Shown piece after piece: positions 47,389 to 56,958 of a stretch of DNA of 64,000 bases. Source of the DNA: Dyella nitratireducens (GTDB lineage: Bacteria > Pseudomonadota > Gammaproteobacteria > Xanthomonadales > Rhodanobacteraceae); NCBI RefSeq assembly GCF_014642835.1, contig NZ_BMJA01000002.1, positions 486,230-550,229 on the forward strand, written 5' to 3'. Within the stretch, counting starts at the first letter, position 1, and every line of letters begins with the position of its first letter. The notes below the pieces were generated by a model. The model did not search any database and had not been told where the DNA came from. It saw nothing but the letters and a program-made list of their open reading frames with translations. The position numbers and the translations under genes are program-made.

Positions 47389-49770
47389 ATGAAATTCCTG
47401 CACATCGTTGGCCGCTGGATAGTGCGCAGGCAGAACTGGCTCGTCGCCGCAGCACTCCTGGTGGCCGTGCTGGCCGGCTGCCGGTTATGGCCACACCCGC
47501 CATTGCGCAGTTGGCTCCCTTCCTCCACCGCCGTCTACGACAGCAAGGGACAGCTGCTGCGCCTCACGCTTGCCAGCGACCAGCAATACCGCCTGTGGGT
47601 ACCGTTGAAAGACATTTCACCGCAACTGGTCGATGGCGTACTGCTGCACGAGGATCGCTGGTACGCATGGCATCCCGGCTTCAATCCGTATGGGCTGTTG
47701 CGCGGCGCCTGGATCACCTACGTGCGGCATGGCTCGCCACAGGGCGGTTCGACCGTCACGATGCAATTAGCGCGCCTGTTGTGGAAACTCAACACGCGCG
47801 CACCACTAGGAAAGCTGATTCAGATCGCGCGGGCGGTGCAACTGGAATTGTTCTACTCCAAGCACGACATCCTCGAGGCGTATCTCAACGTCTCACCCTA
47901 TGGCGCCAACGTGCAGGGTGTCGCCACGGCCAGCCTGGTGTATTTCGGCAAACCCGCCAACCAGCTCACCTTGCCGGAAGCCTTGACGCTGGCGGTGATT
48001 CCACAAAATCCCTCGCAACGCTTGCTAAGTGGGGAGAGGGCGAACAACACACTGATCAGCAGCGGCCTGGCTGATGCGCGCAATCGTCTGTATCAGGCAT
48101 GGCTGCCCAAACACCCGCAAGATGCTGGACTGAAACCCCTGTTCGCATTACCACTGGCACTTCGTTCGCGCAGCCGCTTGCCGTTTGAAGCACCGCATGC
48201 CGTCGATCAAATCCTGGCCGCGCAACAGCTGAATGACAACGCGCGCAGTGCCATAGTGACCACCACGCTCGATCTCGATCTGCAGCACATCGTGGAACGC
48301 CAGATTGCTCTATACGTGCAGCGCAAGGCATCCAGCGGCATCACCAACGCTGCGGCGATCCTGGTGGATACCCGCGACATGGGCATCAAGGCGATGGTGG
48401 GTTCAGCCGACTATCGCAATGCTGCCATCCAAGGACAGGTCAACGGCACGTTGGCGAAACGCTCGCCAGGCTCCACGCTGAAACCTTTCATCTATGCGTT
48501 GGGTTTCGATCAGGGCGTACTGCACCCACAAACCGTGCTGCGTGATGTACCGACCTCATTTGGCCCCTATACACCGGAAAACTTCGACGGCAATTTCCTT
48601 GGCCCGATCACCGCTACCCAGGCACTGATCCGCAGCCGCAACATTCCTGCCGTGTGGATAGCCTCGCAACTGCACGAACCCACGCTCTACGATTTTCTGC
48701 AGCAGGCCGGCGTCAGCCGTATGGCCAGCGAGCAGCATTACGGCTTGTCGCTGGTGCTTGGCGGCGGCGAAGTAAGCATGCAAGAACTGGCCGGGCTTTA
48801 CGCCATGCTTGCCAACCGTGGTGTGCTGAGTCCACTACGCCTGCGCGCCGATGATCCACAACCGGAAGGCACGCGCTTGCTGAGCGACGAAGCCAGCTAC
48901 ATGGTGATGGATATCCTGCGGCAAAACCCGCGCCCGGACGACGTTATCGGCATGCAGGGATTGCGTACGCCCGTGTACTGGAAAACCGGTACGTCGTGGG
49001 CGTTTCGCGATGCCTGGACAGCAGGCAGCTTCGGGCCTTACGTGCTGGTGATATGGGTTGGCAATTTCGACGGCAGCGGCAATCCGGCCTTCGTAGGTGT
49101 TGAAGCGGCAGCACCATTGTTCTTCCAGGTTGTCGATGCGCTACGTGCCGAACACGTGCCGCTGAACGAACCGATCCGCGCCATGCCGGCCAACCTCAAG
49201 CGCGTGCAGATCTGCCTGGCTAGCGGCAACCTGCCGACTGAATGGTGTCCACAACTGGGCACCACCTGGTTTATCCCCGGCAAATCACCGATTCGCGTCG
49301 ACACCATCTATCGCCCGGTCGTGATGGACGATGCGACCGGCAAACCGGCCTGTCCGCCTTTCGACGGCAAGCGCACGCATGTGGAGGTCTATGAATTCTG
49401 GCCCTCCGATCTGCAGCGCGTGTTCGAGCAGGCCGGCATGCCGCGCAGGCGCCCGCCGGTAAATCCGGAATGCAACGGCAGCGAGCGAGTGAGCGGCTTG
49501 CCGCCCAGCATCACATCTCCGTTGCGCAGCAGCACCTATACCCTGCGTCTGAAACAGCTTGCCGAGGAACGTATTCCCTTCACCGCGACCAACGATGCAG
49601 ATGTACGGAATTTGTACTGGTTCGTCGATGATGCCTACGTCGGCCGCAGCGCTCCTGGCGGCGAACCGCTGTATTGGCAGCCACACGGGGCAGGGCGTTA
49701 TACCGTCCGCGTGGTGGACGATCATGGGCAGGCCGATCAGCGCATTCTGGATGTGACGCTGGTGGAATAA
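47389..49770 (+). CDS. pbpC: Penicillin-binding protein 1C
   Basis: PbpC is a bifunctional class A peptidoglycan glycosyltransferase/transpeptidase. The 793-residue protein has an N-terminal anchor, the glycosyltransferase motifs EDRWYAWHPGFNPYGLLRGA and QGGSTVTMQLARLLWKL, then the transpeptidase triad: Ser362 in PGSTLKPFIY, IRSRNIPAVWI and YWKTGTSWAFRDAW. The C-terminal domain matches the penicillin-binding C-terminal region (BiPBP_C) with VDDAYVGRSAPGGEPLYWQP. It pairs with the upstream alpha-2-macroglobulin. Confidence 0.95.
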   Translation: MKFLHIVGRWIVRRQNWLVAAALLVAVLAGCRLWPHPPLRSWLPSSTAVYDSKGQLLRLTLASDQQYRLWVPLKDISPQLVDGVLLHEDRWYAWHPGFNPYGLLRGAWITYVRHGSPQGGSTVTMQLARLLWKLNTRAPLGKLIQIARAVQLELFYSKHDILEAYLNVSPYGANVQGVATASLVYFGKPANQLTLPEALTLAVIPQNPSQRLLSGERANNTLISSGLADARNRLYQAWLPKHPQDAGLKPLFALPLALRSRSRLPFEAPHAVDQILAAQQLNDNARSAIVTTTLDLDLQHIVERQIALYVQRKASSGITNAAAILVDTRDMGIKAMVGSADYRNAAIQGQVNGTLAKRSPGSTLKPFIYALGFDQGVLHPQTVLRDVPTSFGPYTPENFDGNFLGPITATQALIRSRNIPAVWIASQLHEPTLYDFLQQAGVSRMASEQHYGLSLVLGGGEVSMQELAGLYAMLANRGVLSPLRLRADDPQPEGTRLLSDEASYMVMDILRQNPRPDDVIGMQGLRTPVYWKTGTSWAFRDAWTAGSFGPYVLVIWVGNFDGSGNPAFVGVEAAAPLFFQVVDALRAEHVPLNEPIRAMPANLKRVQICLASGNLPTEWCPQLGTTWFIPGKSPIRVDTIYRPVVMDDATGKPACPPFDGKRTHVEVYEFWPSDLQRVFEQAGMPRRRPPVNPECNGSERVSGLPPSITSPLRSSTYTLRLKQLAEERIPFTATNDADVRNLYWFVDDAYVGRSAPGGEPLYWQPHGAGRYTVRVVDDHGQADQRILDVTLVE

Positions 49771-49792
49771 GCGGATGGCCGAATGACACCTG

Positions 49793-49869
49793 CGTAGGCT
49801 GGGGCGCAAAACCCCAGCATGGCCATGCATGCGCGCATGACGACGGTGGGGTTTGCGCCCCAACCTACG
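49793..49869. repeat. Family C palindromic repeat, intact copy
   Basis: GTAGGCTGGGGCGCAAAACC is followed by CATGCATGCGCGCATG and the inverse GGTTTGCGCCCCAACCTAC. The copy is complete and serves as a reference for the interrupted copy at 51547-51856. Confidence 0.85.
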
Positions 49870-49904
49870 CTATCCTCGGCACCTTAACCGCCCGGTTTAC
49901 ACCT

Positions 49905-51194
49905 ATGAAGCAACCTCCGGTGCCGTCCTATTACCGCGCCACGGCCACGCCGTACGAGCCTCATGCACCACTGCAGGTGCGAGAGGAAATGCGTGTGGCG
50001 ATTATCGGTGGCGGGTTTGCTGGGCTGAATACTGCACTTGGGCTTGCCGAGCGTGGCGTGCGCGATGTGGTCGTGCTGGAGCGTGAGCAAGTCGGCTTTG
50101 GTGCGTCGGGCCGCAACGGCGGTTTCGTATTCGGCGGCTATTCGCTAGGCGAAGAAGCGCTGCACCGGCAACTGGGCGCGGAACGCGCAAAGGGCATCTT
50201 CGATCTCACCACGGCAGCGGTGCAGCGCATACGCGAGCGCGTCACGCGTTACGCCATTCCTTGTGACATGGTCGACCAGGGCGTGATCTGGGCCAATTGG
50301 TTTCGCGATCCGAACGTGCTGCGCAAGCGACAGCGTTTGCTGGCCGAACACTACCGTGTGCATTGGGATTGGCTGCCGCAGGAAGAGCTACGCGAGGTGG
50401 TGCGCAGCGAGCGCTATTACGACGGGCTTTACGAACGCAATGCCTTGCACTTGCATCCGTTGAACTACGCGATCGGACTCGCGGCTGCGGCAATACAGCA
50501 AGGCGTGCGCATTTACGAAAACAGCGACGTCTGGCGTCTCCGCCGCGAACGCAATCACTGGTTGATCAGTACGCCGCAAGGCGAATTGCAGGCTGAGCAC
50601 GTTGTGCTTGCCTGCGGCGGCTATCTCGCCGGTTTGCGCCGGCAAATCGATCGCGCCATATTGCCGATCGCCACCTATGTCATGGTGACGGAACCATTGG
50701 GTGACCGGCTGGACGAATGCCTGCGGACGCGCGCTGCCGTCTACGACACCCGTTTTGCATTCGACTATTACCGTCCGCTGCAAGACACGCGATTGCTGTG
50801 GGGCGGCAGAATTTCGATCCGCAACCGTTCCGCTGCCGCCGTGCAACGCGTGCTTACGCGCGATTTGCTACGTGTCTTTCCTGCATTGAAAGGCCTACGC
50901 ATCGATTACGCCTGGTCTGGTTTGATGAGCTACGCGCGCCACCAGATGCCACAGATCGGCACTGACGGCGCGGGGCTTTGGTGGGCACAGGCGTTTGGTG
51001 GCCACGGTCTGGCGCCCACTTGCGCGGCCGGTGAATTGCTGGCTGCGGCGGTCGCGGAGGGTAGCGAAGACTGGAAGCAGTTTGCTGATTACGGGCTTGC
51101 GCATACCTACAAACCCTTGGGATTGCTCGCGGCGCAAACCAGCTATTGGTGGCAGGAATTCAACGATTGGTTCAAGACGAGTCTGGAAGGATGA
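49905..51194 (+). CDS. FAD-dependent oxidoreductase (DAO/PuuB-like)
   Basis: A 429-residue DAO-family flavoprotein. The FAD motif is [20 protein letters not shown] near residue 30, preceded by [17 protein letters not shown], which resembles the start of gamma-glutamylputrescine oxidase (PuuB)-like enzymes. Further blocks are [36 protein letters not shown] and [20 protein letters not shown]. The substrate is probably an amine or amino acid but is not determined by sequence. The ATG at 49905 starts the family-like sequence. The gene overlaps csaA (ATGA). Confidence 0.88.
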   Translation: MKQPPVPSYYRATATPYEPHAPLQVREEMRVAIIGGGFAGLNTALGLAERGVRDVVVLEREQVGFGASGRNGGFVFGGYSLGEEALHRQLGAERAKGIFDLTTAAVQRIRERVTRYAIPCDMVDQGVIWANWFRDPNVLRKRQRLLAEHYRVHWDWLPQEELREVVRSERYYDGLYERNALHLHPLNYAIGLAAAAIQQGVRIYENSDVWRLRRERNHWLISTPQGELQAEHVVLACGGYLAGLRRQIDRAILPIATYVMVTEPLGDRLDECLRTRAAVYDTRFAFDYYRPLQDTRLLWGGRISIRNRSAAAVQRVLTRDLLRVFPALKGLRIDYAWSGLMSYARHQMPQIGTDGAGLWWAQAFGGHGLAPTCAAGELLAAAVAEGSEDWKQFADYGLAHTYKPLGLLAAQTSYWWQEFNDWFKTSLEG

Positions 51195-51544
51195 ACGTAC
51201 AAACGGTGTCAGCGGAAGAAATCAGCTGGGCGGATTTCGAGAAGGTCCTGATCGTGGCAGGTACGATCACGCGCGTGGAAGCCTTTCCCGAAGCACGCAA
51301 ACCGGCCTGGAAAGTGTGGGCGGATTTCGGTCCTTACGGTGAGCGCAAAACCAGTGCGCAAATCGCTGCGTTGTATACGCCGGAAACGCTGGTTGGCCGG
51401 CAAATCGTCGGCGTGATCAATTTCCCCGAAAAACAGATCGGGCCGTTCCGCTCGCAGTTCTTGCTCACCGGTTTTCCTACCGAGCAGGGCGTTGTAATCA
51501 CCAGCATCGAGCGACCGGTGCCGAATGGCACGCGGCTCGCCTGA
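51191..51544 (+). CDS. csaA: tRNA-binding protein CsaA
   Basis: A 117-residue OB-fold tRNA-binding domain protein. The sequence has the CsaA pattern: [76 protein letters not shown] and the end [12 protein letters not shown]. CsaA binds tRNA and has been described as chaperone-like in Bacillus. It is coupled by an ATGA overlap to the FAD oxidoreductase. Confidence 0.92.
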   Translation: MNVQTVSAEEISWADFEKVLIVAGTITRVEAFPEARKPAWKVWADFGPYGERKTSAQIAALYTPETLVGRQIVGVINFPEKQIGPFRSQFLLTGFPTEQGVVITSIERPVPNGTRLA

Positions 51545-51546
51545 AA

Positions 51547-51856
51547 CGTAGGCTGGGGTGCAAACCCCAGCATGGCCATGTATGTGCGCATGACGACGTT
51601 GGGGTTTGCACCCTGATATATCCCCACGGTTTTCGAGGTGTTCAAGGATGGGCTTTTTTGCGGCCAATACTTAGCATTTTTACCTCGGCGTCATTCCGGC
51701 GAAGGCCGGAATCCATGCTTCGCATTCACCATGGATTCCGGCCTTCGCCGGAATGACGCCGAGGTAATTTAATAGGTATTGACTAGCTTGCTGATTTTGT
51801 TCAGATCATCAAGCAGAAAACGTGGGGATAGCTCAGGGTTTACACCCCAACCTACC
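51547..51856. repeat. Family C repeat interrupted by a small element
   Basis: The left part (51547-51613) matches the intact copy at 49793 up to GGGTTTGCACCC. The right part resumes at 51836 with GGGTTTACACCCCAACCTAC. Between them lies a 222-bp element. Removing it restores one complete family C repeat. The right end overlaps the stop codon of the MBL gene. Confidence 0.8.
51614..51835. mobile_element. Short TIR-bounded element (222 bp), non-autonomous
   Basis: The ends are TGATATATCCCCACG (51614-51628) and CGTGGGGATAGCTCA (51821-51835), imperfect inverted repeats. The flanks GGGTTTGCACCC and GGGTTTACACCC look like a 12-bp duplicated target with one difference. The inside contains a family A pair with long perfect arms (51681-51766). 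There is no ORF for a transposase. The left end resembles TGATGTATCCCCATG at 5854. Confidence 0.6.
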
Positions 51857-52784
51857 CACGATCCAGCCATACGCCAAGCCCCTGTGCATTGAGCTCGATA
51901 TCCGTCCCCAACCCATGCACCAGCGCCTCGCGATCACCATGCCAGCCATGTTCGGCCGTACGCGCTGCATAAAGCTGAGTCAGCTCGTGCACCAGTCGCG
52001 CGTGTCGATCGGTTGAATCCTTGGCGTTGAGGGCAACGGCAACCATCGCATCGATCATGTCATGCAGTTTGCCGGCCAACCGTTCAACGTGCTCGACACG
52101 GCCGAAGTGGGTGAGATACATCGCATCGGGCTTGAGCGCCAGGAGACGGTTGATCGAGGCATGCAAGGCTTCTGGATCGAATTGCACGGGTGTGGTGGTC
52201 GGCAAGATGAAGGGGCCTTGCCGAGTATCGAATTCGCGATAGGAGAGGCCGAACGTGTCGCCGGTAAAGCACACATTGGCCTGTTCGTCGTAAATGGCCA
52301 TGTGATGTTTGGCGTGCCCAGGCGTATCCAGGCAACGCAGCAGGCGGCCACGCAAATCCACCACATGGCCGTCCGGAGCTTCCACGATACGCTCCGCCGG
52401 CACCGGACGAAGCCGACCGTAGGCCTGCTCCATCACTTCTTCGCCATAGACGGCCAAGGCGCCGGCCCACAATTGCGATGGATCAGCCATGTGCCGGGTG
52501 CCGCGTGGATGTACCGCCAGCCTGGCGTTGGGTAGCCGCGCCATCAGCTCGCCCGCGCCGCCCGCGTGATCGAGGTGCACGTGGGTAAGGATGAGCCAGT
52601 CCACCTTCGACGCATCAAGGCCGACATCCGCAAGCGCACCCAGCAGGCGCGATACGGAATGATTGGTACCGCAGTCGATAAAAGCGCCATGTCCGTTGTG
52701 AACCAGCAAATAGGCCGCGTCGAACTGTGGCCGCACGAAACCGGTATCGATCGTATGAATGCCGTGAGAAGTCATGGGAAGCAT
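51852..52784 (-). CDS. MBL-fold metallo-hydrolase
   Basis: A 310-residue metallo-beta-lactamase-fold hydrolase. The metal motif is LTHVHLDHAGGAGELMARL, with other ligands in LDTPGHAKHHMAIYD, CFTGDTFGLSYREFDTRQG and YLTHFGRVEHV. The order resembles the glyoxalase II-like or Zn-dependent hydrolases of unknown substrate. Starts at 52784 (MLPMTSHG) and 52775 (MTSHG) are both possible; neither has a strong ribosome binding site. Its stop codon lies inside the right end of a family C repeat. Confidence 0.85.
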   Translation of the reverse strand: MLPMTSHGIHTIDTGFVRPQFDAAYLLVHNGHGAFIDCGTNHSVSRLLGALADVGLDASKVDWLILTHVHLDHAGGAGELMARLPNARLAVHPRGTRHMADPSQLWAGALAVYGEEVMEQAYGRLRPVPAERIVEAPDGHVVDLRGRLLRCLDTPGHAKHHMAIYDEQANVCFTGDTFGLSYREFDTRQGPFILPTTTPVQFDPEALHASINRLLALKPDAMYLTHFGRVEHVERLAGKLHDMIDAMVAVALNAKDSTDRHARLVHELTQLYAARTAEHGWHGDREALVHGLGTDIELNAQGLGVWLDRG

Positions 52785-52927
52785 CGAAAGAGTTGAAGGG
52801 TTAACTATACGGTGCCTGAGCCCAGAACACCGGCCGATGTCTTCCCCGAAACCTGATTTTCAGTTTGTCTGAACGTCGCGGCCCGGATAATGGCGGGGCC
52901 ACGTCGTCATCATGAGGAGAATGCATT

Positions 52928-53284
52928 ATGCGTGCGAGTTCGATCAGGTTTTCAGGTTGCTTGCTGGGCATACTGCTGCTGGCAGGCATGGTCACCGCCA
53001 CAGCGCAGGATCAGCCGCCGCCCGGTTCGATGCCCAGCCAAGGGCAGGATGCTGGCGTAAGCATGACGCACACCACCAAGACGAACGATATGGTCAACAT
53101 GCATGGCATGCACAACATGCCGGCGACGGTAACGCATGCGGATCCCAAGACCGGCATCGTGGATGTCATGACGGAAGGCATGGCGCTTCGCGTGCACTTT
53201 CCACCGGCGTCGATGGTGAATCTGAAGGTCGGCGACAAGATTGGGCTATACATGGGGTATAGCCAGGCGAACGTAGTGAAGTGA
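52928..53284 (+). CDS. Periplasmic Met/His-rich protein (CusF-like, putative copper binding)
   Basis: A 118-residue protein with a signal peptide (SIRFSGCLLGILLLAGMVTA, cleaved before QDQPPPG). The mature part has a Met/His-rich segment (MHGMHNMPATVTHADPKTGI), then GMALRVHFPPASMVNLKVGD and KIGLYMGYSQANV, resembling the beta-barrel of CusF-like copper-binding proteins. The match is weak but the neighbours are copper genes, so a copper or silver role is plausible. Confidence 0.65.
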   Translation: MRASSIRFSGCLLGILLLAGMVTATAQDQPPPGSMPSQGQDAGVSMTHTTKTNDMVNMHGMHNMPATVTHADPKTGIVDVMTEGMALRVHFPPASMVNLKVGDKIGLYMGYSQANVVK

Positions 53285-53393
53285 GGCTGCGCTGTAGCTC
53301 CCTCCTCCTTCCGGAGGGGGAGTGCTGCTCTATACAAACCCGGACCTACTCCAGAGTTGCAGTCACAGACGCGCCGACCCTAAGCTCGCATAC

Positions 53394-53789
53394 ATGACTT
53401 CGCTGTTTTCCCTGCGCCGCTTCGCCACCTCACGCCTTTTGCGCGTGACGGCCTTGCTCGCATGGTTGCTGATGGCGATATCTCTGCCAGCGGTTTCTAC
53501 GCATGCCATGCATGGCGAAAGCCACAGCGCCGCGGGCATGGCTTCGATGATGATGGACCATGCCACGCATGCCGACGCCATGCCGGCAAATGGCGATCAC
53601 ACCAGTCACTGCTGTGGTGGTTCGACACATCCGTCTTGCCATTGCGAGACCATGTGCAGCACGGTGATGCTTCCGTCGGTACCGGCGTTGTACGGGCCAG
53701 TGCGGCTGGCCGCCACTCACCTATCGATGCCCAGCCTCGATACGCCCACGCCCAACCTCATTCCTCCCTTGCGACCACCCGCGGTCTGA
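53394..53789 (+). CDS. copL: CopL-like copper-responsive protein
   Basis: A 131-residue protein with a signal or membrane segment (LLRVTALLAWLLMAISLPAV) followed by a metal-ligand-rich region: MHGESHSAAGMASMMMDHAT, HTSHCCGGSTHPSCHCETMC. In Xanthomonas a short cysteine/histidine-rich CopL precedes copA and copB and is needed for copper induction. The position and composition fit. The ATG at 53394 is used since it starts MTSLFSLRRF; an earlier start lacks support. Confidence 0.75.
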   Translation: MTSLFSLRRFATSRLLRVTALLAWLLMAISLPAVSTHAMHGESHSAAGMASMMMDHATHADAMPANGDHTSHCCGGSTHPSCHCETMCSTVMLPSVPALYGPVRLAATHLSMPSLDTPTPNLIPPLRPPAV

Positions 53790-53868
53790 TGGCGCTGACT
53801 TAATCGCTTGGCAGCACGCAGTTTGAGCGTGATCGCCAGGTTGTCTCGCTTCGCATCGGAGTTATCAC

Positions 53869-55608
53869 ATGAATAGGTATGACCCGCCGCCAGCGGTCGA
53901 CGTGGCGCGGCGGCGATTTGTCCAGGGCCTCGCTCTGGGCGGCGCCGCAACGACGCTGGGTTTGCTGCGGCCGGCACGCGCAGCCGCGACCGGCCCCGCG
54001 ATGCTCACGGGCACGGACTTCGCCTTGAACGTGGGCCAGATGCCGGTAAATATCACTGGCACGCCCAGTGTTGCCACCACCGTCAACGGCACCCTGCCAG
54101 GGCCGATTCTGCGCTGGAAAGAAGGCAGCCAAATTCGCCTGCACGTCACCAACCGGCTGCGCGTGCCAACGTCCATCCACTGGCACGGCATCATTCTTCC
54201 GTTCGACATGGATGGCGTGCCGGGCATCAGTTTCGACGGCATCGCTCCGGGCGAAACCTTCGTCTATCAGTTCAACGTGCGGCAGTCCGGCACGTATTGG
54301 TATCACGCGCATTCGGGCTATCAGGAGCAGACGGGATTGCTCGGTGCGCTGATCATCGATCCGGCAGGCAGCGAACGTTTCACGGCCGATCGCGACCATG
54401 TCGTCGTGCTCAACGATTGGAGCGATGACGACCCTGCCAGCATCTATGCGCGCCTGAAGAAAAACAGCGGCTACTACAACACCGCCCAGCCGACTGTGGC
54501 CGATTTGATTCGCGACGCACAACACATGGGTCTGCGCGAAGCCTTCGCCAAGCGCCGCATGTGGAACATGATGCGGATGAATCCTTCCGACCTGAGCGAC
54601 GTCACCGCCTACACCTACACCTTCCTGATGAATGGCCAGACACCCGCCGGCAACTGGACGGGCTTGTTCCGCCCCGGCGAAAAAGTACGGCTGCGCATCA
54701 TCAACGGCTCGGGCATGACCCTCTTCGACGTACGCATTCCCGGCCTGAAAATGACCGTGGTCAGCGCCGATGGACAAGATGTGGAACCGGTACCGGTGGA
54801 TGAATTCCGCATCGCTCCGGCCGAAACCTACGACGTGATCGTCGAGCCGCAGGAAGACCGCGCGTACACCTTGTTCGCGCAAACCATCGACCGCAGCGGC
54901 TATGCGCGCGGCACGCTGGCGCCGCACCCCGGTATGGAAGCGGAGGTGCCGGCGATGGATCCACGCGTATGGCTAAGCATGCAGGACATGATGGGCGACA
55001 TGTCGTCGCACGATGGCCACGAGCACGGCAACATGCAGGGTATGGATCATATGCAAGGCATGCAGGACATGCCCGGCATGGCGATGGACGATCATCCCCC
55101 GGCCAAGCTGAAAACCGGCCCAGGCGTGGACATGCGCGTGCCGACACCGCGCACGAACCTGGACGATCCCGGTGTCGGCTTGCGCGATAACGGCCGGCGT
55201 GTGCTGACTTATGCCGACCTGCATACGATTGGTGGCCCGATCGACAAGCGCGAGCCGGAACGCGACATCACGCTGCGTTTGACCGGCAACATGGAACGCT
55301 ACACGTGGTCGTTCGACGGCGTGAAATTCTCGGATGCCAAACCAGTTCGGTTCCATCACGGCGAGCGTCTGCGCATCGTGCTGGTCAACGACACCATGAT
55401 GCACCACCCGATCCATCTGCACGGCATGTGGAGCGAGGTGGAAAACGCCGACGGCGATTTCCAGGTGCGCAAGCACACGGTCACCGTGCAACCTGCGCAG
55501 CAGATCAGTTACGCCGTCACGGCCGACAATCCCGGGCGCTGGGCCTACCACTGCCACATGTTGTTCCATATGGAAGCGGGCATGTTCCGCGAGGTGGCGG
55601 TGGCATGA
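53869..55608 (+). CDS. copA: Copper resistance multicopper oxidase CopA
   Basis: CopA is a periplasmic multicopper oxidase of the copper-resistance system. The 579-residue protein has a twin-arginine signal (ARRRFVQGLALGGAATTLGL), the copper ligand motifs SIHWHGIILP, WYHAHSGYQ, HPIHLHGMW and HCHMLFHMEAGMFREV, and a Met-rich insertion near residues 363-400 (MQDMMGDMSSHDG, NMQGMDHMQGMQDMPGMAM). The axial Met of the type 1 site is present. Its stop overlaps the copB start (ATGA). Confidence 0.96.
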   Translation: MNRYDPPPAVDVARRRFVQGLALGGAATTLGLLRPARAAATGPAMLTGTDFALNVGQMPVNITGTPSVATTVNGTLPGPILRWKEGSQIRLHVTNRLRVPTSIHWHGIILPFDMDGVPGISFDGIAPGETFVYQFNVRQSGTYWYHAHSGYQEQTGLLGALIIDPAGSERFTADRDHVVVLNDWSDDDPASIYARLKKNSGYYNTAQPTVADLIRDAQHMGLREAFAKRRMWNMMRMNPSDLSDVTAYTYTFLMNGQTPAGNWTGLFRPGEKVRLRIINGSGMTLFDVRIPGLKMTVVSADGQDVEPVPVDEFRIAPAETYDVIVEPQEDRAYTLFAQTIDRSGYARGTLAPHPGMEAEVPAMDPRVWLSMQDMMGDMSSHDGHEHGNMQGMDHMQGMQDMPGMAMDDHPPAKLKTGPGVDMRVPTPRTNLDDPGVGLRDNGRRVLTYADLHTIGGPIDKREPERDITLRLTGNMERYTWSFDGVKFSDAKPVRFHHGERLRIVLVNDTMMHHPIHLHGMWSEVENADGDFQVRKHTVTVQPAQQISYAVTADNPGRWAYHCHMLFHMEAGMFREVAVA

Positions 55609-56384
55609 GCGGATGCGCCTACATGAAGCGGCATCGCGCATGGCTGGCATGCCTGGCACTGGCGATGCCTTGCATCGGCACGGCACAAGATGCCTTGCCG
55701 ATGACCCATCACGACGAATCATCGCCAGCCATGCAGAACATGGACATGAACGACAACGCCAGCTACGGCATGTTGCTCGTCGATCAGCTGGAATTTGCGC
55801 ACGGTTACGGCGGTAATGGTCCCATGTGGGAGGCCGAAGCCTGGTACGGCAACGACAGCGACAAACTGTGGCTGCGCAGCGAAGGAGAGGGCAGCCGTGA
55901 GCAAATTGAACAGGGTGATCTCGAAGCTTTATGGAGCCATGCGTTGTCTGCTTTCTGGAATACCGAACTGGGTGTCCGACACGATCTGGGCGTGGGGCCG
56001 CAACGCAATTGGGCCGCGTTCGGCGTGGAAGGGCTGGCGCCTTATTGGCTAGAACTGGAAGCCACGGGTTACCTCAGCAATGAAGGGCGCGTCGCCGCAC
56101 GCATGCGCGCGGAATACACGCTGCGTTTCACCCAGCGCCTGATGTTGCAGCCTGAATTCGAAATCAATCTCTACAGCAAGAGCGACCCCGCGCAACGCAT
56201 CGGCAGCGTCGTGTCGGATACGCAGCTTGGGCTGCGCCTTCGCTACGAGATAACGCGGCAATTTGCACCTTATGTGGGTGTGGTGTGGTCCCGCCGCTTC
56301 GGTACAACGGCCGCGTTCGCCCGTATGGACCGCGAGCCTGTCTTCGACCGGCAATTCGTTGCCGGTATCCGTTTCTGGTTCTAG
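55605..56384 (+). CDS. copB: Copper resistance outer-membrane protein CopB
   Basis: A 259-residue CopB-family outer-membrane barrel. A signal peptide (HRAWLACLALAMPCIGTAQ) is followed by a short Met/His-rich segment (MTHHDESSPAMQNMDMNDN) and the barrel with the family blocks YGMLLVDQLEFAHGYGGNGP, WYGNDSDKLWLRSEGEGSRE, and QRNWAAFGVEGLAPYWLELE, ending in a terminal Phe. The ATG at 55605 overlaps copA; a second ATG at 55623 could also be the start. Confidence 0.93.
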   Translation: MSGCAYMKRHRAWLACLALAMPCIGTAQDALPMTHHDESSPAMQNMDMNDNASYGMLLVDQLEFAHGYGGNGPMWEAEAWYGNDSDKLWLRSEGEGSREQIEQGDLEALWSHALSAFWNTELGVRHDLGVGPQRNWAAFGVEGLAPYWLELEATGYLSNEGRVAARMRAEYTLRFTQRLMLQPEFEINLYSKSDPAQRIGSVVSDTQLGLRLRYEITRQFAPYVGVVWSRRFGTTAAFARMDREPVFDRQFVAGIRFWF

Positions 56385-56394
56385 GGGAATATTC

Positions 56395-56958
56395 ATGAAA
56401 ACAGCCATCAGCACGCTTGTCGTCATCGTGATTCTGGCCTTGCTGGCGTATGCCTATACCTGTTCGGGCTATTACGACATCGGCGCGGATGTTCCGCATT
56501 CGCCTGCGACGTACCGCTTCCTGAGCATGGCAAGAAGCCGTTCGATACAACATCACGCTCAATCCATCAGCGTACCCAACCTGGACGATCAGGCACTGAT
56601 CCTGAAGGGTGCGGGCCAGTACGCCGCCATGTGCACCGAATGCCATCTGGCACCGGGCATGAGCCATTCGGAGCTGCGCGCCGGCCTTTATCCACAGCCG
56701 CCCGTGCTCGGCAAGGAACCCATCGATCCACGCGAGGCGTTCTGGGTCATCAAGCACGGCATCAAGCTGACCGCCATGCCGGCTTGGGGCGTGACGCATG
56801 ATGATCAGACCATCTGGAGCATCGTCGCCTTTGTCCGCAAGCTGCTAGGCATGACGCCGGCACAGTACAAGGACATCGTGGCCAAGGCGCCACCGGATGA
56901 AGACATGGACATGGGGCATGACAAAGACGATATGCACGATGGCATGCACACGCAGTGA
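56395..56958 (+). CDS. Membrane-anchored c-type cytochrome
   Basis: A 187-residue cytochrome with an N-terminal membrane anchor (AISTLVVIVILALLAYAYTC) and one heme-binding motif in YAAMCTECHLAPGMSHSELR. The possible axial Met is in KLTAMPAWGVTHDDQ. A C-terminal tail rich in Asp, Met and His (EDMDMGHDKDDMHDGMHTQ) is likely to bind metal. It starts 10 bp after copB, so it belongs to the copper operon. Confidence 0.88.
   Translation: MKTAISTLVVIVILALLAYAYTCSGYYDIGADVPHSPATYRFLSMARSRSIQHHAQSISVPNLDDQALILKGAGQYAAMCTECHLAPGMSHSELRAGLYPQPPVLGKEPIDPREAFWVIKHGIKLTAMPAWGVTHDDQTIWSIVAFVRKLLGMTPAQYKDIVAKAPPDEDMDMGHDKDDMHDGMHTQ

Noticed and set aside
49674-49904. N-terminal extension of the FAD oxidoreductase
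   Set aside because: The frame passes through the end of pbpC and a family C repeat; the domain starts after 49905.
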